Positions 46,001 to 59,001 of a DNA stretch of 64,000 bases are shown here, one piece after another. The first letter of the stretch is position 1, and every line of letters starts with the position of its first letter. The position numbers and the translations under genes were made by a program. The stretch is from Mercurialis annua (lineage: Eukaryota > Streptophyta > Magnoliopsida > Malpighiales > Euphorbiaceae). The stretch covers positions 2,170,001 to 2,234,000 of the forward strand of contig NC_065574.1 in the NCBI RefSeq assembly GCF_937616625.2, in the 5' to 3' direction. The notes beneath the pieces were generated by a model. It searched no databases. It was not told the origin of the DNA and was given only the letters and a program-made list of their open reading frames with translations.

Positions 46001-49000
46001 TCCTGAAGGAAAAGGATGAAATTATCAATCAGGTTATGGCTGAAGGTTAGCTTCAACAGCCAATTTTTCTTACATGGATAAGATACTCTTTAGTAACCAT
46101 ACGACTATATTCTGCTCCATAGTTTAGCCTCTTTGTTATGTCTAGGCATGTATGACGGAGTAAGCAGTTATGCTTAAGCTTATTAGACAGAATTATGATA
46201 ATAGAGGGATGCTTGTGACACTAACAGCAGTTAAATTTAACAAGAGGAATATTTTGTTTATACTCGTTATTTTTGGTCAACAAGATATGTTTAGCAACCG
46301 ACTTAGCAGGCTGATAGGCCCTTGTTTTATGTAAACTTGATGTTTGAATGTTTTATACTCTGTTTCAGGAGAAGAACTTTCAAAAAAGCAGGCTGCTCAA
46401 GAATCTACAATTAGGAAATTAAGAGCTCAGGTGGGTTATTGGCTTAATGATTCTCAAAACTTTAAATTTCTATAGTAGCTGACGTGCCTTTATGATCTCG
46501 GAAATGTTCCCCTGATTTACACTGTCTTCTTGTGAAAGCTTAGATTAGAGAGTTTGAAGAAGAAAAGAAAGGCCTGATGACCAAGCTTCAGGTAATTTGT
46601 TTAGACTTGACCTTAATTGTCCTGCTTTATTATGACACTTTCCATTTAAGTTTGTAAATGGGTTGTTAGATGTGTGCTTGTTTATTATAATCGTTATCAG
46701 AGATATGATTTTGGCATCATTTGTCTCTATGAAGCTTGGACTTCGAGTTGCATGTTTCCCGTGTTTGCTGTATCAAATCAAAGCTCAAAATTTTCTAATG
46801 TCAGCTATTTGGAAAATGAATATATTTACATGAAAATAAAAGCATTTCTTTAGATTAAGAGGTAGAGGAGGATTAGTTCATATAATTGTATCTGGTTCTT
46901 TCTTCTTTTACTGTATTACCACCCGCAATTAAACAATAGACAATTTATATTACATATGGCTGCTTCCAGTGAAATATTTTCTTCTACAGTAATTGTTTTC
47001 CAGCATCAATCATAATGAGCTTTCTGTGATGCGCTTCCAGGTGGAAGAGAATAAGGTAGAGAGTATAAAGAAGGACAAGACAGCTACAGAAAAGTTGCTA
47101 CAAGAGACAATGGAAAAACACCAAGCAGAATTAGCAACACAAAAAGAATATTATACAAATGCTTTGACTGCCGCTAAGGATGCTGAAGCATTAGCTGAGG
47201 CGCGTGCCAATAATGAAGCCAGAACTGAAATAGAGAGTCGTCTAAAAGAGGCCGAGGAGCGTGAAAGTATGCTAGTTCAGGCACTTGAAGAATTAAGACA
47301 AACTCTGAGTAGAAAGGAGCAGCAGGTTTCTGTTTAGTTTATGAGATTGGCGATTAGATCCACTTGTCAGCTCTTAATAATAATTACTTTTAAATTTCGT
47401 AGGCTGTTTTTAGAGAAGACATGCTTCGTAGGGACATTGAAGACCTTCAAAAACGCTATCAAGTATGTTGAAGTTTCCGCAGTTTCAGTATATGTACTCT
47501 TTTATATTTGCTTCACTCTTCATACGCTTTAGTTGTTATATGTAGCTTTGCTTTTTATTTCCAGGCAAGTGAGCGTCGGTGTGAGGAGTTGGTAACTCAA
47601 GTTCCTGAATCCACAAGGCCTCTTCTAAGGCAGATAGAAGCAATGCAGGTAGATTTGTAATTTCTGTCTATCTGTAGTGTTCCTGCAGGGAACTTTTACA
47701 TTTAAATCTCAGACAATGGTTGGTTTGCTACTAAGTTACTAATCCTTTTAAATATTAATAGGAAACAATGGCTCGGAGAGCTGAAGCTTGGTCTGCTGTA
47801 GAGAGATCTCTAAACTCTCGACTTCAGGTTTAATTAAACATACTAATACTTTTAACATGACTTAAATTTGAACTGGTAAATACATTCTACTGATAAATTG
47901 CTGTTGCTTCAACAGGAAGCAGAGGCCAAGGCTGCCGCTGCTGAGGAAAGGGAGCGCTCTATCAATGAACGTTTGTCACAGACCTTATCTCGAATCAATG
48001 TTCTTGAAGCTCAGGTTTTTGTTCATCTCATGGGCAACTTTTGACTAGTAATGGATCTTATTTTCTCATTAAGATTGCTAAAATCTGTCATATGTTCAGA
48101 TTTCATGTCTTAGAGCAGAGCAGACGCAGTTAAGTAAGTCGCTTGAGAAGGAGAGACAGAGAGCATCTGAGAATAGGCAAGAATACCTTGCAGCCAAGGA
48201 GGAAGCGGACACTCATGAAGGTCGTGCAAATCAACTAGAAGAAGAAATTAAAGAACTCAGACAGAAGCATAAGCAAGAGTTGCAAGAAGCATTAATACAC
48301 AGAGAGCTTCTACAGCAGGTATTTCTATTTCTTATGCATATATCAGTTTTGTATAGATTCAGACACGTTGATTAGAATTTACCTCTTGTTTCACTTCTTC
48401 TCTACCAACAATAGTGTGATAGCTAGGATTTTAGTCTCATCAGTACTATGAGGCGACATGCTCACCTTTAGAATTGTGAATAAATGTATATATGTTGATT
48501 TATCTTGTAAGAATCTGATACTTAAGATCGTCTAAGAAGGATAACAGTGTTTTGACATAGTTAGAAGTCTTTTTGAGGTTTTATCTAATTCACTTAAGAA
48601 ATCTATTGCTTTAATAAGCTGGATGGCTTCATGGACACTGAATGATATATTTGTCTCAAGATTGTGGAAAACAACTATCTCATTATCTATATCGACTGTA
48701 TAATATTTTATGCTCAAGTTTTTGTTGAAAGTGGACCAACATAAGCCGATTTCTGGCATTAAGCTCGTTCATACTTTATGCTAAAGGACTTCCTTATCTC
48801 AAAAAGTACCAGACCTATTGCATCCATTTTGGAATAGGAGCTATATATTCCAATTTCATCTTAAGTGGATTTCTGAATTAAGTGACTATTACAGGAAATT
48901 GAGAGGGAAAAAGCTGCTCGGTTGGAGCTGGAAAGAACAGCTCGTGTCCATTCTACTGCAGTATCTGAGCAAACTCGCAATACTGGTTTTGAGAATGGTA

Positions 49001-50031
49001 TTGCTCTTCACCCTGAACCGGCTCATCTATATATTGTTTCCTTGCTAATGAAAGTTCCCAATTTTTTCAGGAAACTTGAGCCGGAAGCTCTCAAATGCTA
49101 GCAGCATGGAAGAAAGCTATTATCTACAAGCATCTTTGGACACATCTGACAGTTTCTCTGAAAGAAGAAATCCTGGAGAGGCTTCCATGAGCCCATACTA
49201 CATGAAGAGCATGACGCCTAGTACTTTTGAATCTGCCCTTCGTCAGAAAGAGGGTGAACTTGCATCATACATGTCCCGTTTGGTATGCATTTGTTTTATT
49301 CCTTATGTTTGTCACCACATTTGGGCAATTCTTTGCACATATGGTGACAAAATGTCTGATTCTGTTAGAGCCTTATCAGTTATGTGCATTTCTTTGTGCT
49401 TCAGGTATCCTTGGAATCTATTCGTGATTCTCTTTCAGAGGAGTTGGTCAGAATGACAGCAGAGGTTAATTTCTACGTATAAATTCACCAAGTGGTTTCC
49501 TATGTTTTACGTGTCTCTTACGTTCTCTCTCTCATTTGCAGTGTGAAAAGTTGCAAGCTGAATCTGCCTTGCTGCCCGGCATTCGAGCAGAGCTGGATGC
49601 ACTAAGAAGGAGGCATTCTGCTGCGCTAGAGTTAATGGGAGAGCGTGATGAAGAGGTACGTAAAACTAACAGTGTAGTATTCCTCATTTTGATGGCAACT
49701 ATTCTTGTGCAAAGTTTGGTATGTTGTACTTCATTGTAAAAATCTTTGTATTATCAAGTGTGAAAGTTCTCAACATTTTTTATTTTTTTTTCTTTGTTAT
49801 CATTAAATCGGGTCTTATAGAGTTTATTTGTATGTGTAGTTGGAGGAGCTTCGTGCTGATATTGTAGACTTGAAAGAAATGTACAGAGAGCAAGTAAACT
49901 TGCTTGTGAATAAGGTATCTCGTTCGTACCCTTTCTTCATATTCGTTAACTTTGTGGCCACTTTCTTGTGTATCTTCTTCACTATTCTCATGGCTGTTTC
50001 TATTTGCTGTCAGATCCAAGTTATGAGTTGA
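43029..50031 (+). CDS. GC5: Golgin candidate 5 (TMF-like), 19 coding exons
   Basis: Exons: 43029-43179, 43609-44492, 44667-44738, 45217-45291, 45931-46045, 46369-46430, 46544-46591, 47041-47325, 47403-47462, 47565-47648, 47762-47827, 47916-48014, 48100-48318, 48895-48997, 49071-49282, 49405-49464, 49542-49655, 49840-49914, 50014-50031; 2802 nt, 933 residues, all GT-AG and in phase. MAWFSGKVNLGNFPDLAGAV opens the protein. An acidic, poorly conserved region follows in the large exon 2. From ~340 to the end runs a nearly continuous coiled coil (ALQGAARQAQAKADDIAKLM, LLQETMEKHQAELATQKEYY). The C-terminal TMF/Rab6-binding region ends ELRADIVDLKEMYREQVNLL. It is the plant relative of animal TMF, a coiled-coil tether on Golgi rims. 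The last exon carries only five codons. Confidence 0.95.
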
Positions 50032-51694
50032 TCAATGGGAAATGCCTAATTAGTCAGACATGAAGGAAGTATTTACAAATTTGTTGTGAAGTTGATGGTA
50101 TAGTTATAGCACATTTAAGTCGATTCATTTGATATTTAATGATTCCCTCTATGCTCGAATTGCTTAAAGGTTACGGGTTTGTTCAAAGTAATGTGTTGTA
50201 TTTTAGCTTTTATTTGTTGTATAGAAGAAATCCGAACAACGAAATTTTGTTTTGTTTTCTTATAAAGATGAGTTGAGAAACATTTTATTTATTGCTACAT
50301 TTGTAGATACTTCATCATTTCCCATTTTCGGAAGAAGAAAAAAACTGCGTTCATCATGTCGCAAGCTTTTCTTTCTTCATATCCAAGGCAATATGTAAAT
50401 AGACACACACACTTTGTATTAATTAAAAAATGAAGTCGGAATGTTTTGCTCCCAGAAAACATCAGACTGAATATGTATTTTGAGTTAACAAGTGAGCAAT
50501 TATATCTTGGGGATATCTTTTACGTAAGAATTATTGATATTTTTTTTCTTACCAATGTCATTTTTGAAAAAATCTCAACAAGTAAAATTTGAAAATATAT
50601 ACCGTCTCACCTTTGGAGGTACATTAAGCTTACATAAATGTTTCCAACTTGTCCATAGCATATAAAGTGATATTATTCAATAAATTACAATCTTAATCAA
50701 TGTCTTATTATTTCTTTTTATGTCATTGAATTTGAGCGGAAATTAAGACATAGAAAGTTAAATTTGAGAATATATACCGTTTCAAATTAAAATTAAAATA
50801 TAATTTGATTTTTACTATTAGTAAGATAAATATTCATAATTTCTTTGTATTTATATTTTCACTAAAGAATTATTTATATATTTTAAAATAGAAATACTTT
50901 TTAGATAAAGAAAGAAGATCGCATTACTATATTTTGCCTTAATTAATCAATCAGCTCTGATTGCATCTTTAATGCACATGTATTCCAAAGAAAATCATTA
51001 AATTATTCGAGACATTTATTTATTCAGTATTTAATTCGACACTCGTGTCAGCAAATAACAGGCCAACAGAATCAACATATTCAGTATCAAAAAAGCAGCA
51101 GATCCCAACTCTTTAACCAACAACCACCGCAAAGGTGACAGGTGTTACGTAGGCAGCGTCTACACTCCTCCTCTTCCCCTTTGCTTCCTTTCTACTACAC
51201 CACTTTCATATATTCTCATCTCCTCCGTCAATCATATACATCACCGCCGTTAACCTCCCGCTTCACCTCTCCGTCATCGTCAGCTAATACAAACCTGCCA
51301 TTTTCTCATTACTTTTTACGATTGATTGAGTAAATGAACAGTGATTCATTCATTAATATATCCACCGGCGCATTATAGCAACTTCTCCGTCCATTTCTCA
51401 CCGTTTCTTAACCATTCATCCGCCGTCCCTGCTGCCTCCGTTTTCGTCTTTAATCCGCGTAAATAATCTGTTTCTCTCCGATATAATGCACCAGCTTAAT
51501 TTATTAAATCTGTATATTTATTATTCCTGTTTACATTTGTGTTTTGAATCAGCATTGGATGTTTTTTCTTCCGTCAGATCTCAAATGAAAACTATATTAT
51601 TATTTTTTTATCGCGAGTTATGATTTGAATTCATTTTAGTTGCGGTAGCTGATTCTGTTGATTTAAATGTGCAGGCGGTAGCTAAAATCTGTCG
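50032..51694. other. GC5 3' flank and SGB1 leader region
   Basis: AT-rich spacer without another gene. From about 51100 the sequence becomes C/T-rich like a plant 5' leader. A 5'-UTR intron at 51459-51674 is likely (ccgc/GTAAAT to TGTGCAG), ending 20 bp before the SGB1 ATG. Confidence 0.55.
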
Positions 51695-54600
51695 ATGTTG
51701 AGATTTGGAGAAGGAGTTTATAATAAGTTTGCTATGAGAGGCGCTTCCTCCAGGCATAAACGTGTTTCTTCTTTGGAATACGATAGAGAAGAAAGTTCAG
51801 GTTTCTTTTTGTTTTTTTGCTTAATTCAGCTTATTATTTAATCAACTGATAGAAAGTACGTACAGTATAGGTCATATTTAACAATGTTTTCTACGTTTAA
51901 TATTATTTTGATTAATGTTTTTGCTTTTGATGTGGTGATGTAATTGCCTGTGTGGTCCAATAGCATGATGTATTATTATAGTATGAGTTTTACATTAAAT
52001 TGTACTTGAAATTACATAATACTAAACAAGTGCAATTTGGCTGAAATTAGGATGTTCTTTTTAGTTTTTGTTTTAAAATACCAACTTGTTAGACTTCTAT
52101 TCAAGATTTATATTTATTTGCTGATAGCCTGATATGTGTAGAACTCAGTAGAAACTGAATTACACTGACTAACTATGGACTAATTATATTAATGATTTTG
52201 ATTTTGAGAGAATTCAAACTAATGAATTTTAAATTCATTATGTTTTATGGTGCTGGTGCTACATTGTATATATATATTGAAAATTCTGATCTAGGTGACT
52301 TGTCTTGTTTGTTCTCATCAGCATTTATTTATTTATTTTAGAATTTTCAGCATATGGATTAATTTAACAATAATATGCACACAAATAGAATTTTGTGATT
52401 GCATAAATATTTCCATCTGTTTTTTAGTGTACAACAAAAAGGTGAAACTATTAGTTGTCTTTTTTTAATTAGTCATACTTCTCACAACTATGGATTATAC
52501 TAACGCTAACTGACAGTTTGTCTGATTTCTGATCTTGGCTTTAGTTAATTTGCTAAATGGAACTGGCAAAGAGATTGGAAACCCTTCTTGGAAGCATTCT
52601 TTATTGCATGTACTTGTGGCAACAATTTCTTCATTCTTGTTTGGTTACCATCTTGGGTATGTCCGTTTAAACTCCATCTTCATTCGCTCTCTTTTCATGT
52701 TTGAGGATTTCACTGAAGTTAGATTCTCACTGCTTCCTTTCTAGTGCAGTGTAGTTAATGAAACATTAGAAAGCATCTCCGAAGACCTTGGCTTTAATGG
52801 GAGTACCATGGCTGAAGGTACTTTCTGATGATTTCTCCATTTTCTGTTAGTGTCTTCTTTGAATAGTTTCTAAGATGTGTTGTTTTGAATCAAATGAAGG
52901 CCTAGTGGTCAGTACGTGCCTCGGGGGTGCTTTTGTTGGATCTGTACTTAGTGGCTGGATTGCAGATGGGGTTGGGCGGCGTAGAGCGTTTCAGCTGTGT
53001 GCATTACCAATGATAATTGGGGCTTCAATGAGGTATGGATCCTTTGTGAGGTTTAATTTTTTTATCTTCCCAGTAACGATATTCATTGGTGTATCTGTTT
53101 TGGTTAAGAAATAAGAAGAGAAAACTCCATGATTTCCATGTTTCCTTATGTGTTTGATTGAATCATGTTCTGTAAGTTTTATCTGTGAAAATTGGGTACC
53201 ATACGAATACGAACCCACTGAAAGATAATATTTGTCTACTGTTAATGCTTTAAACATTTGTTGTTTTTGTTTTTGCATGCTTCACCCTCCAAAACTATTT
53301 AGCCTTATTTTACTTTCTATTATTTGAAGTTTGAAGCAAGCTATGGGAACACTACGCAGAGATGAATTTGTATTTGTTTAGCTGTTATTTTGTCTTTGTT
53401 CTTTGTTCTTCATTTTGCTTCAACACTTCAGATTACTATAGCTAATAATACACTGCTTCACATATTCCTGCATATCTCTCGCTACCTAATTGTCGATCTA
53501 TTTCGTTTTCTGATTTTGAAACTACATACAATGACGCAGTGCATCAACGAAAGACCTTTGGGGTATGCTTCTAGGGAGGCTGTTTGTTGGAATTGGGATG
53601 GGTATTGGTCCACCTGTTGCAGCTCTTTACGTGGCAGAGGTATGAGAAATAATTTTTCATTTTTTTGTGTTTTTATATAGCTCGAAGATCTCATGCTCCT
53701 GTTTTCCAATATTCTCTTTTCTTCCCACAAATTTATCAATAACTTCTGCTATATAACATCACCAAGCAGGTTTCACCAGCTCATGTAAGGGGAACATATG
53801 GTAGCTTTACACAAATTGCAACATGCCTTGGACTTATGGGGTCTTTTTTTATTGGGATTCCAGCTAAGGAAACTGCAGGCTGGTAATTTATGTTTTACAA
53901 GAAATTATATGAAGAAATGGTCACTCATAATTGTTGATACACATTGATTCTGAATGATTATTAAATCAGTAACTAATTTGTGCAGGTGGCGTATTTGTTT
54001 TTGGGTATCTGTAATTCCTGCTGCAGCCCTTGCTCTGCTTGTGGAATTCTGTGCTGAGAGTCCTCATTGGCTTTTTAAGGTCATCTTCAGTCTGCTTTGA
54101 ATCATTTGATTTGCACAGTTTTTTTTTTCTCTCGTAAACTATATTTTATACATTAGAGAGATGCTTGACTATAATCCACACAGCTCACATTTAAAAAGCC
54201 TCGAATTTAAAAGTAAAGAGTTATTTGCATAAGGTTTGACATTCAGGTTTCTCAGCACAATTATGTCTTCTTTCAAGTGCCTGCATTAGAAGATGCACAG
54301 AATGCATTAAACCCAGACGTGTACTCCATGTTCCCTTTCTTTATTGCCCCCGTTTATCAAAATCATAAATAATTTTACCCAAGCATGTGTATGATTAATT
54401 CTTATGTCATCAATATTGCCAGAATAGACACTATAGCCGAGGAGGTATATATTTAATCTGCATCGTTAGATGTTTTAAGGTACAAAAGTTAAGTTAGTTG
54501 GAGTTATGCTAACAGATTTTCTGAAATTGCCTCAGAGGGGAAGAGGCGCAGAAGCTGAGGCAGAGTTTGAAAAGCTTTTGGGAGGATCACATGTTAAATC

Positions 54601-57019
54601 TGCTATGGCTGAATTATCAAAGTTAGATCGAGGTGATGAAGCAGATAAAGTAAAATTTTCAGAATTGATCTATGGTCGCCATTCTAAAGGTACACAAGGT
54701 GTTTTAGATGTGGTTGCTTTGTGGCTTAGTTTCCTTCCAGATAATCATTTTTGACTTCCCTATTTGCAGTGGTATACATTGGGTCTGAGCTTTATATCTT
54801 ACAACAGCTCTCTGGCATAAATGCTGTATTCTATTTCTCATCAACAGTCTTTAAAAGTGCCGGTGTTCCTTCAGACATTGCAAATACATGTGTTGGAATT
54901 TGTAACTTATTGGGTATAGAGATAACTTCACTCTTTTTGACCGTTATGCTTTGAGCCTTGGACTCTTTTTTTTTATTGCTTTTATGTCTCATCAGGTTCA
55001 GTAATTGCAATGCTTTTGATGGATAAACTGGGGAGAAAGGTGCTTCTTATTGGGAGTTTTTCTGGAATGGTGAGATATCTGAACCTTTTTTCCATCTTTT
55101 TGAGGGCTTGTCTTGTAGTTCTTAGGAGTAAATTTTTTACGCTGAATTAAATGTATTTAAACCTTAGTTTGGTTTTGCAAGTAAGAAGAATACTTATTAA
55201 GATGCTAAGATGGTGATTTAGGATGTAAAATTTGGACACAGTAAACTTAGGACCCACGTCTCCACGCTTTAGTTATATTTACATGCACAAAAAGCACATT
55301 CGATGTAACTTAGGATCCTATGTCCAATAATCATTCCACAAAAATTTCTTAAAATAAATCTATTTACCCAATTTTATCATGCTAATAGCTCTTTCCTTGG
55401 TTGCAAATTGAACTTCTTAGATTTTAAGTTCTTTAACTGGTTATGTTACAAAATTTCAATTGTAAAAATGTGTCGTACCAGTAAACTTATGATTGCATGC
55501 TTAGATCTTACATTGTGCATGATTTCAACATTGTACTGGATCCTTAACCTTCTGCATCCCGCTCTACAGGCTGCGTCAATGGGTCTTCAAGCTTTTGCAG
55601 CCACTTCATTTGTGTCTAGCAGTGCTGCAGTATATTTATCTGTTGGAGGCATGCTGATGTAAGTAGTCAGGCTACAACTTTTATATCTTTTGTACGGTAA
55701 GATAAAGTAGTTTTGAACAGAAAGAAATATCAAGCAGGCTCGTGATAACTTGATCATCACTTTCCAATAAGATTCTGAATCTGTTAGAACTAGTTCTAGT
55801 TATCAAAACAGGCTTGATCTAACAAGAGATGTTTACTTCAAACTTTTGTAAGATTTATCACTAAACACAAGAAACTTACCAGAATATGTTGATTATTGGA
55901 ATCCGTCTTTTGCATAGAGATTCTTGGATGGAAAGAATTAACCTTAAATGCCTCTCTGATCTCATAATTTTCTTCCTCTGCAATTTTTTCTATTTGATGT
56001 ATTTGCAACATGATTTAATTATACAGGTTTGTTTTCACATTTGCTCTTGGTGCTGGTCCAGTGCCTGGTCTACTTCTGTCAGAAATATTTCCAAATCGAA
56101 TTAGGGCAAAGGCAATGGCTTTTTGCATGGCAGTGCATTGGGTAATTGTCTGCTGCTCATCTTTGTAAAGTTTGTGTTTGATAGTATTGGATGCTGCTTC
56201 TCAATTCTTTGTTAATGGGAAAAAAATTTTAGCCTAACAACAATTAAAAGTCTGACCAAATTGTGAAAGGGATGCCAATGGAACAATCATTTATGCCAAT
56301 TAATGATACTGTACTTTTAGCATGTGAAATTCAGGTTTTAGATTAATATACTGGTTAAATATGATATAGAATTTCAAAAAGGAATCTTTTAACTTTTGTT
56401 TCTGGACAATATGAGTCTTTTCTTTCTAGCATTTTAAGAGCTCAATAACATTTTGCTTTTGAGCATCTGTGAGTCCCATTCTCATTTATCTCATGCATGC
56501 TGGCCTAAGTTGATTTCTGCATTGTTTTTCGCAGTTTATATAAAAGGCTCCTAAAAATCTGCATTCCAAAGACAACCTTGTTCCGGAGTGAAATTGTCCT
56601 TACAATAGTTATTTTTCTGATAGTCCAATCGATTTCTGATAAAAAAAATTGCATTTGGATAATATTAAAAAGTCCGGAGTTCTCTGCTTAGGGTCTTGCA
56701 TATAGATTAGCTGGCAATTTACAAAAATTTGTACAATACATATTTTATATTTTTTCTTTAACTGCTCACTCGAATTTATTTTCTCAACCTTATGAATAAT
56801 CACTGTTACTTGTCTGAAAAACCTTGCATTATGCAACAGGTTATAAATTTCTTTGTGGGTCTCTTATTTCTACAACTACTGGAGCAAATTGGTCCGCTAG
56901 TCTTATATGCAACATTTGCTACCTTTTGTTTGTGGGGGGTTATTTTCGTGAAGAAGAAAGTGCTAGAAACAAAAGGAAAATCACTCCAAGAGATTGAGAT
57001 TGCATTTCTTCCATCATAG
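51695..57019 (+). CDS. SGB1: SGB1-type hexose transporter (MFS), 13 coding exons
   Basis: Exons: 51695-51800, 52545-52656, 52750-52817, 52900-53032, 53540-53639, 53770-53882, 53986-54079, 54536-54689, 54770-54913, 54996-55069, 55570-55658, 56027-56141, 56840-57019; 1482 nt, 493 residues, all in phase. It is a 12-span sugar transporter with the family motifs in order: ADGVGRRRAF between spans 2 and 3, VSPAHVRGTYG, AESPHWLFK, LQQLSGINAVFYFSSTVF in span 7, MDKLGRKVLL between spans 8 and 9, and LETKGKSLQEIEIAFLPS at the end. In Arabidopsis SGB1 is a Golgi-localised hexose transporter found as a suppressor of G-protein beta mutants. An in-frame ATG at 51734 would give a leader (MRGASSRHKR) nearer the usual length; 51695 is chosen as first in frame. 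The identification is backed by its place next to GC5. Confidence 0.94.
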
Positions 57020-59001
57020 TGAAGGTAAGTTTCTGAGTTTGTCGGTCAAAATGTTTAACTGGTAGTGACTAATGAGCTCAATTATAGTTCTCATAAATAT
57101 GTTACAGTTGCCCTCTTTAAACATGGAATATTTTTCTTCTTCACGAACTATACGAAATCATTTCTGATTCGATCTTTTCCTCAATTCCTCGAGCAACTTC
57201 TGACATTGGTTGCTCTGTCTGTTCAGGGATGTTCTCTATTTAATTGTCAATGCTTTAATGACCTGCATTAAGCTTTTCTTTCAAAAAAGAGAAATACAAG
57301 GCTGTCTTTAAAAGCTTTTGTTATGTCTACTTTAATTTAATTAGATTAGCAACCTATTTTTCTTTGCTTAGAGCCCAGATAATTCGGATTCAACTATTGG
57401 CTAATCATTGTTTTCCAACTTTGCTTCTCGTGTTCAGTCCAGGGCGGTACTTCCCACAGAGTAAAATCAAAAAGAAGGTTTAGGTTAGTTATACAGCCAA
57501 TGCAAGGTAAATAGTTTCTAAATCGACATGAAAAGGCGGTGATAAAGGATGTAAGTACGCCTTACCCTTTAGAATTTATTTCATTTCCATATGTATTTAT
57601 TTAGTAATTCATTTGACATAACATAACCAATCCTAAAAAACTTAAAAAGTAAATGAATTTCTTAGTAAACCAAAAGCAACTATATTCATATACAAATGAA
57701 TTTTACAAAATTTCGTCAGCAACGTAATTCTTTTGATCGACTTCTTTCTTTTATCATATGATTTGCAGTGATAAACACACATTTTTGCTGCTGTTGATTA
57801 TCCCGATATTGCTTCCTTGAAGTGCAAGACATGAAGAATCAAAAGCTGGAAAAGTGAAGAAAATACATTCATCTGATGCCAGCGGGAGAGCAAATCATTT
57901 TGTCTTCCTTAGCAAATTTTTTGAAGCATTGTCCCATATGATAGGTTTCTGTAGCATTCAAAAGAAATTTATACACAAATTATGTATTGGAAAATTGCAG
58001 TGAATGATAGTAGTTCTTTATTTAACATTTCCAATCTAGCTATTTTATTACAATTAATAAAAATATACTATATGATATTTAGTTATTTAAATAATAATTA
58101 ATTATATACTATAACTAAAAGACTATAATCTTTTTAAAATAGTTTAACAATTTGGATTAGAGGGAATACATCAGTAAGTTAAAGTCTTATTTTACATTAT
58201 TACTGGATTTTGAAATCCAGACTTCTCTCTTCTACAGATTTAGGTAAGTTTCAATGACAATCCTAATTTTTTTTATCTCCTATTAATTTCTGATATTTTA
58301 ATTCATAACCTTAAAAATTTTGATTTTTAATTGAGACTTTTAAAGGTTTTTCCATTACCATGACATCAATGTCAACAAATAATTCTACTGAGCAAAATGC
58401 CAATTCGGTCTCTTAATTTGTAACTCAAAATTGGATAATTTAATTTTAGCCATTTTTTATCAATTAAATACAATACTCTCTATTTTGGATCTAGGGATAA
58501 AATTGTATAATATGAACAAGTTCAGCAATCAGAATAATCCAATTTTATTTTTAATTAATCTGAAAATAGAGAGTACTATCCTTATTTAATCTAAAAATTA
58601 AAAAAATACTACACTTAATTAGTCAAAATAGTTGAAATTAAATTATTTAACTCTGAATCACAAATTCACGGACCAAGTTGACTATGTACTCAAACTCTAT
58701 TTGCATACGAAAAATTAAACATTTCCATCTCTGCTGCTCTCCATTTCGCAAACCACAACATTTGATCACTCGTTCTTCCATTTTTTGATTCTTAAATTCT
58801 AAATAAATTAAGCCAAATAGAATTATTCACTAAGGTCTTAAAACTCAAATTCTCAAATTGCAGTAGATTCCAATCTATAACTGGAGGAAAGAAATTCAGT
58901 TCTCGTTTGGATCCTTCGTTTGGTTTGCTAAGTGTTTGATAAAATGCCTGAGTGAAAAAAAATTAATTTCTGTTCCTAAGTTATTTCAATTTTAAAGTAT
59001 A
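57020..59001. other. SGB1 3' flank and CCMH upstream region
   Basis: No gene is seen. The first several hundred bases may belong to an SGB1 3' UTR. 58385-58695 is a dispersed repeat. The last 250 bp form the CCMH leader. Confidence 0.45.
58385..58695. repeat. Dispersed repeat, third copy
   Basis: It contains aaattcggtctcttaattt, aaaattgtataatatgaac and cttaattagtcaaaatag, and ends near caagttgactatgtac, in the same order as 5410-5690 and partly 26560-26735. Internal words are partly inverted (atactctctatttt against aaaatagagagtact). It is non-coding and transposon-derived by inference. Confidence 0.45.

Noticed and set aside
53390..53680. Open frame crossing an SGB1 intron and exon
   Set aside because: The transporter reading uses a different frame from 53540, in phase with both neighbours and matching the LLGRLFVGIGMGIGP motif.
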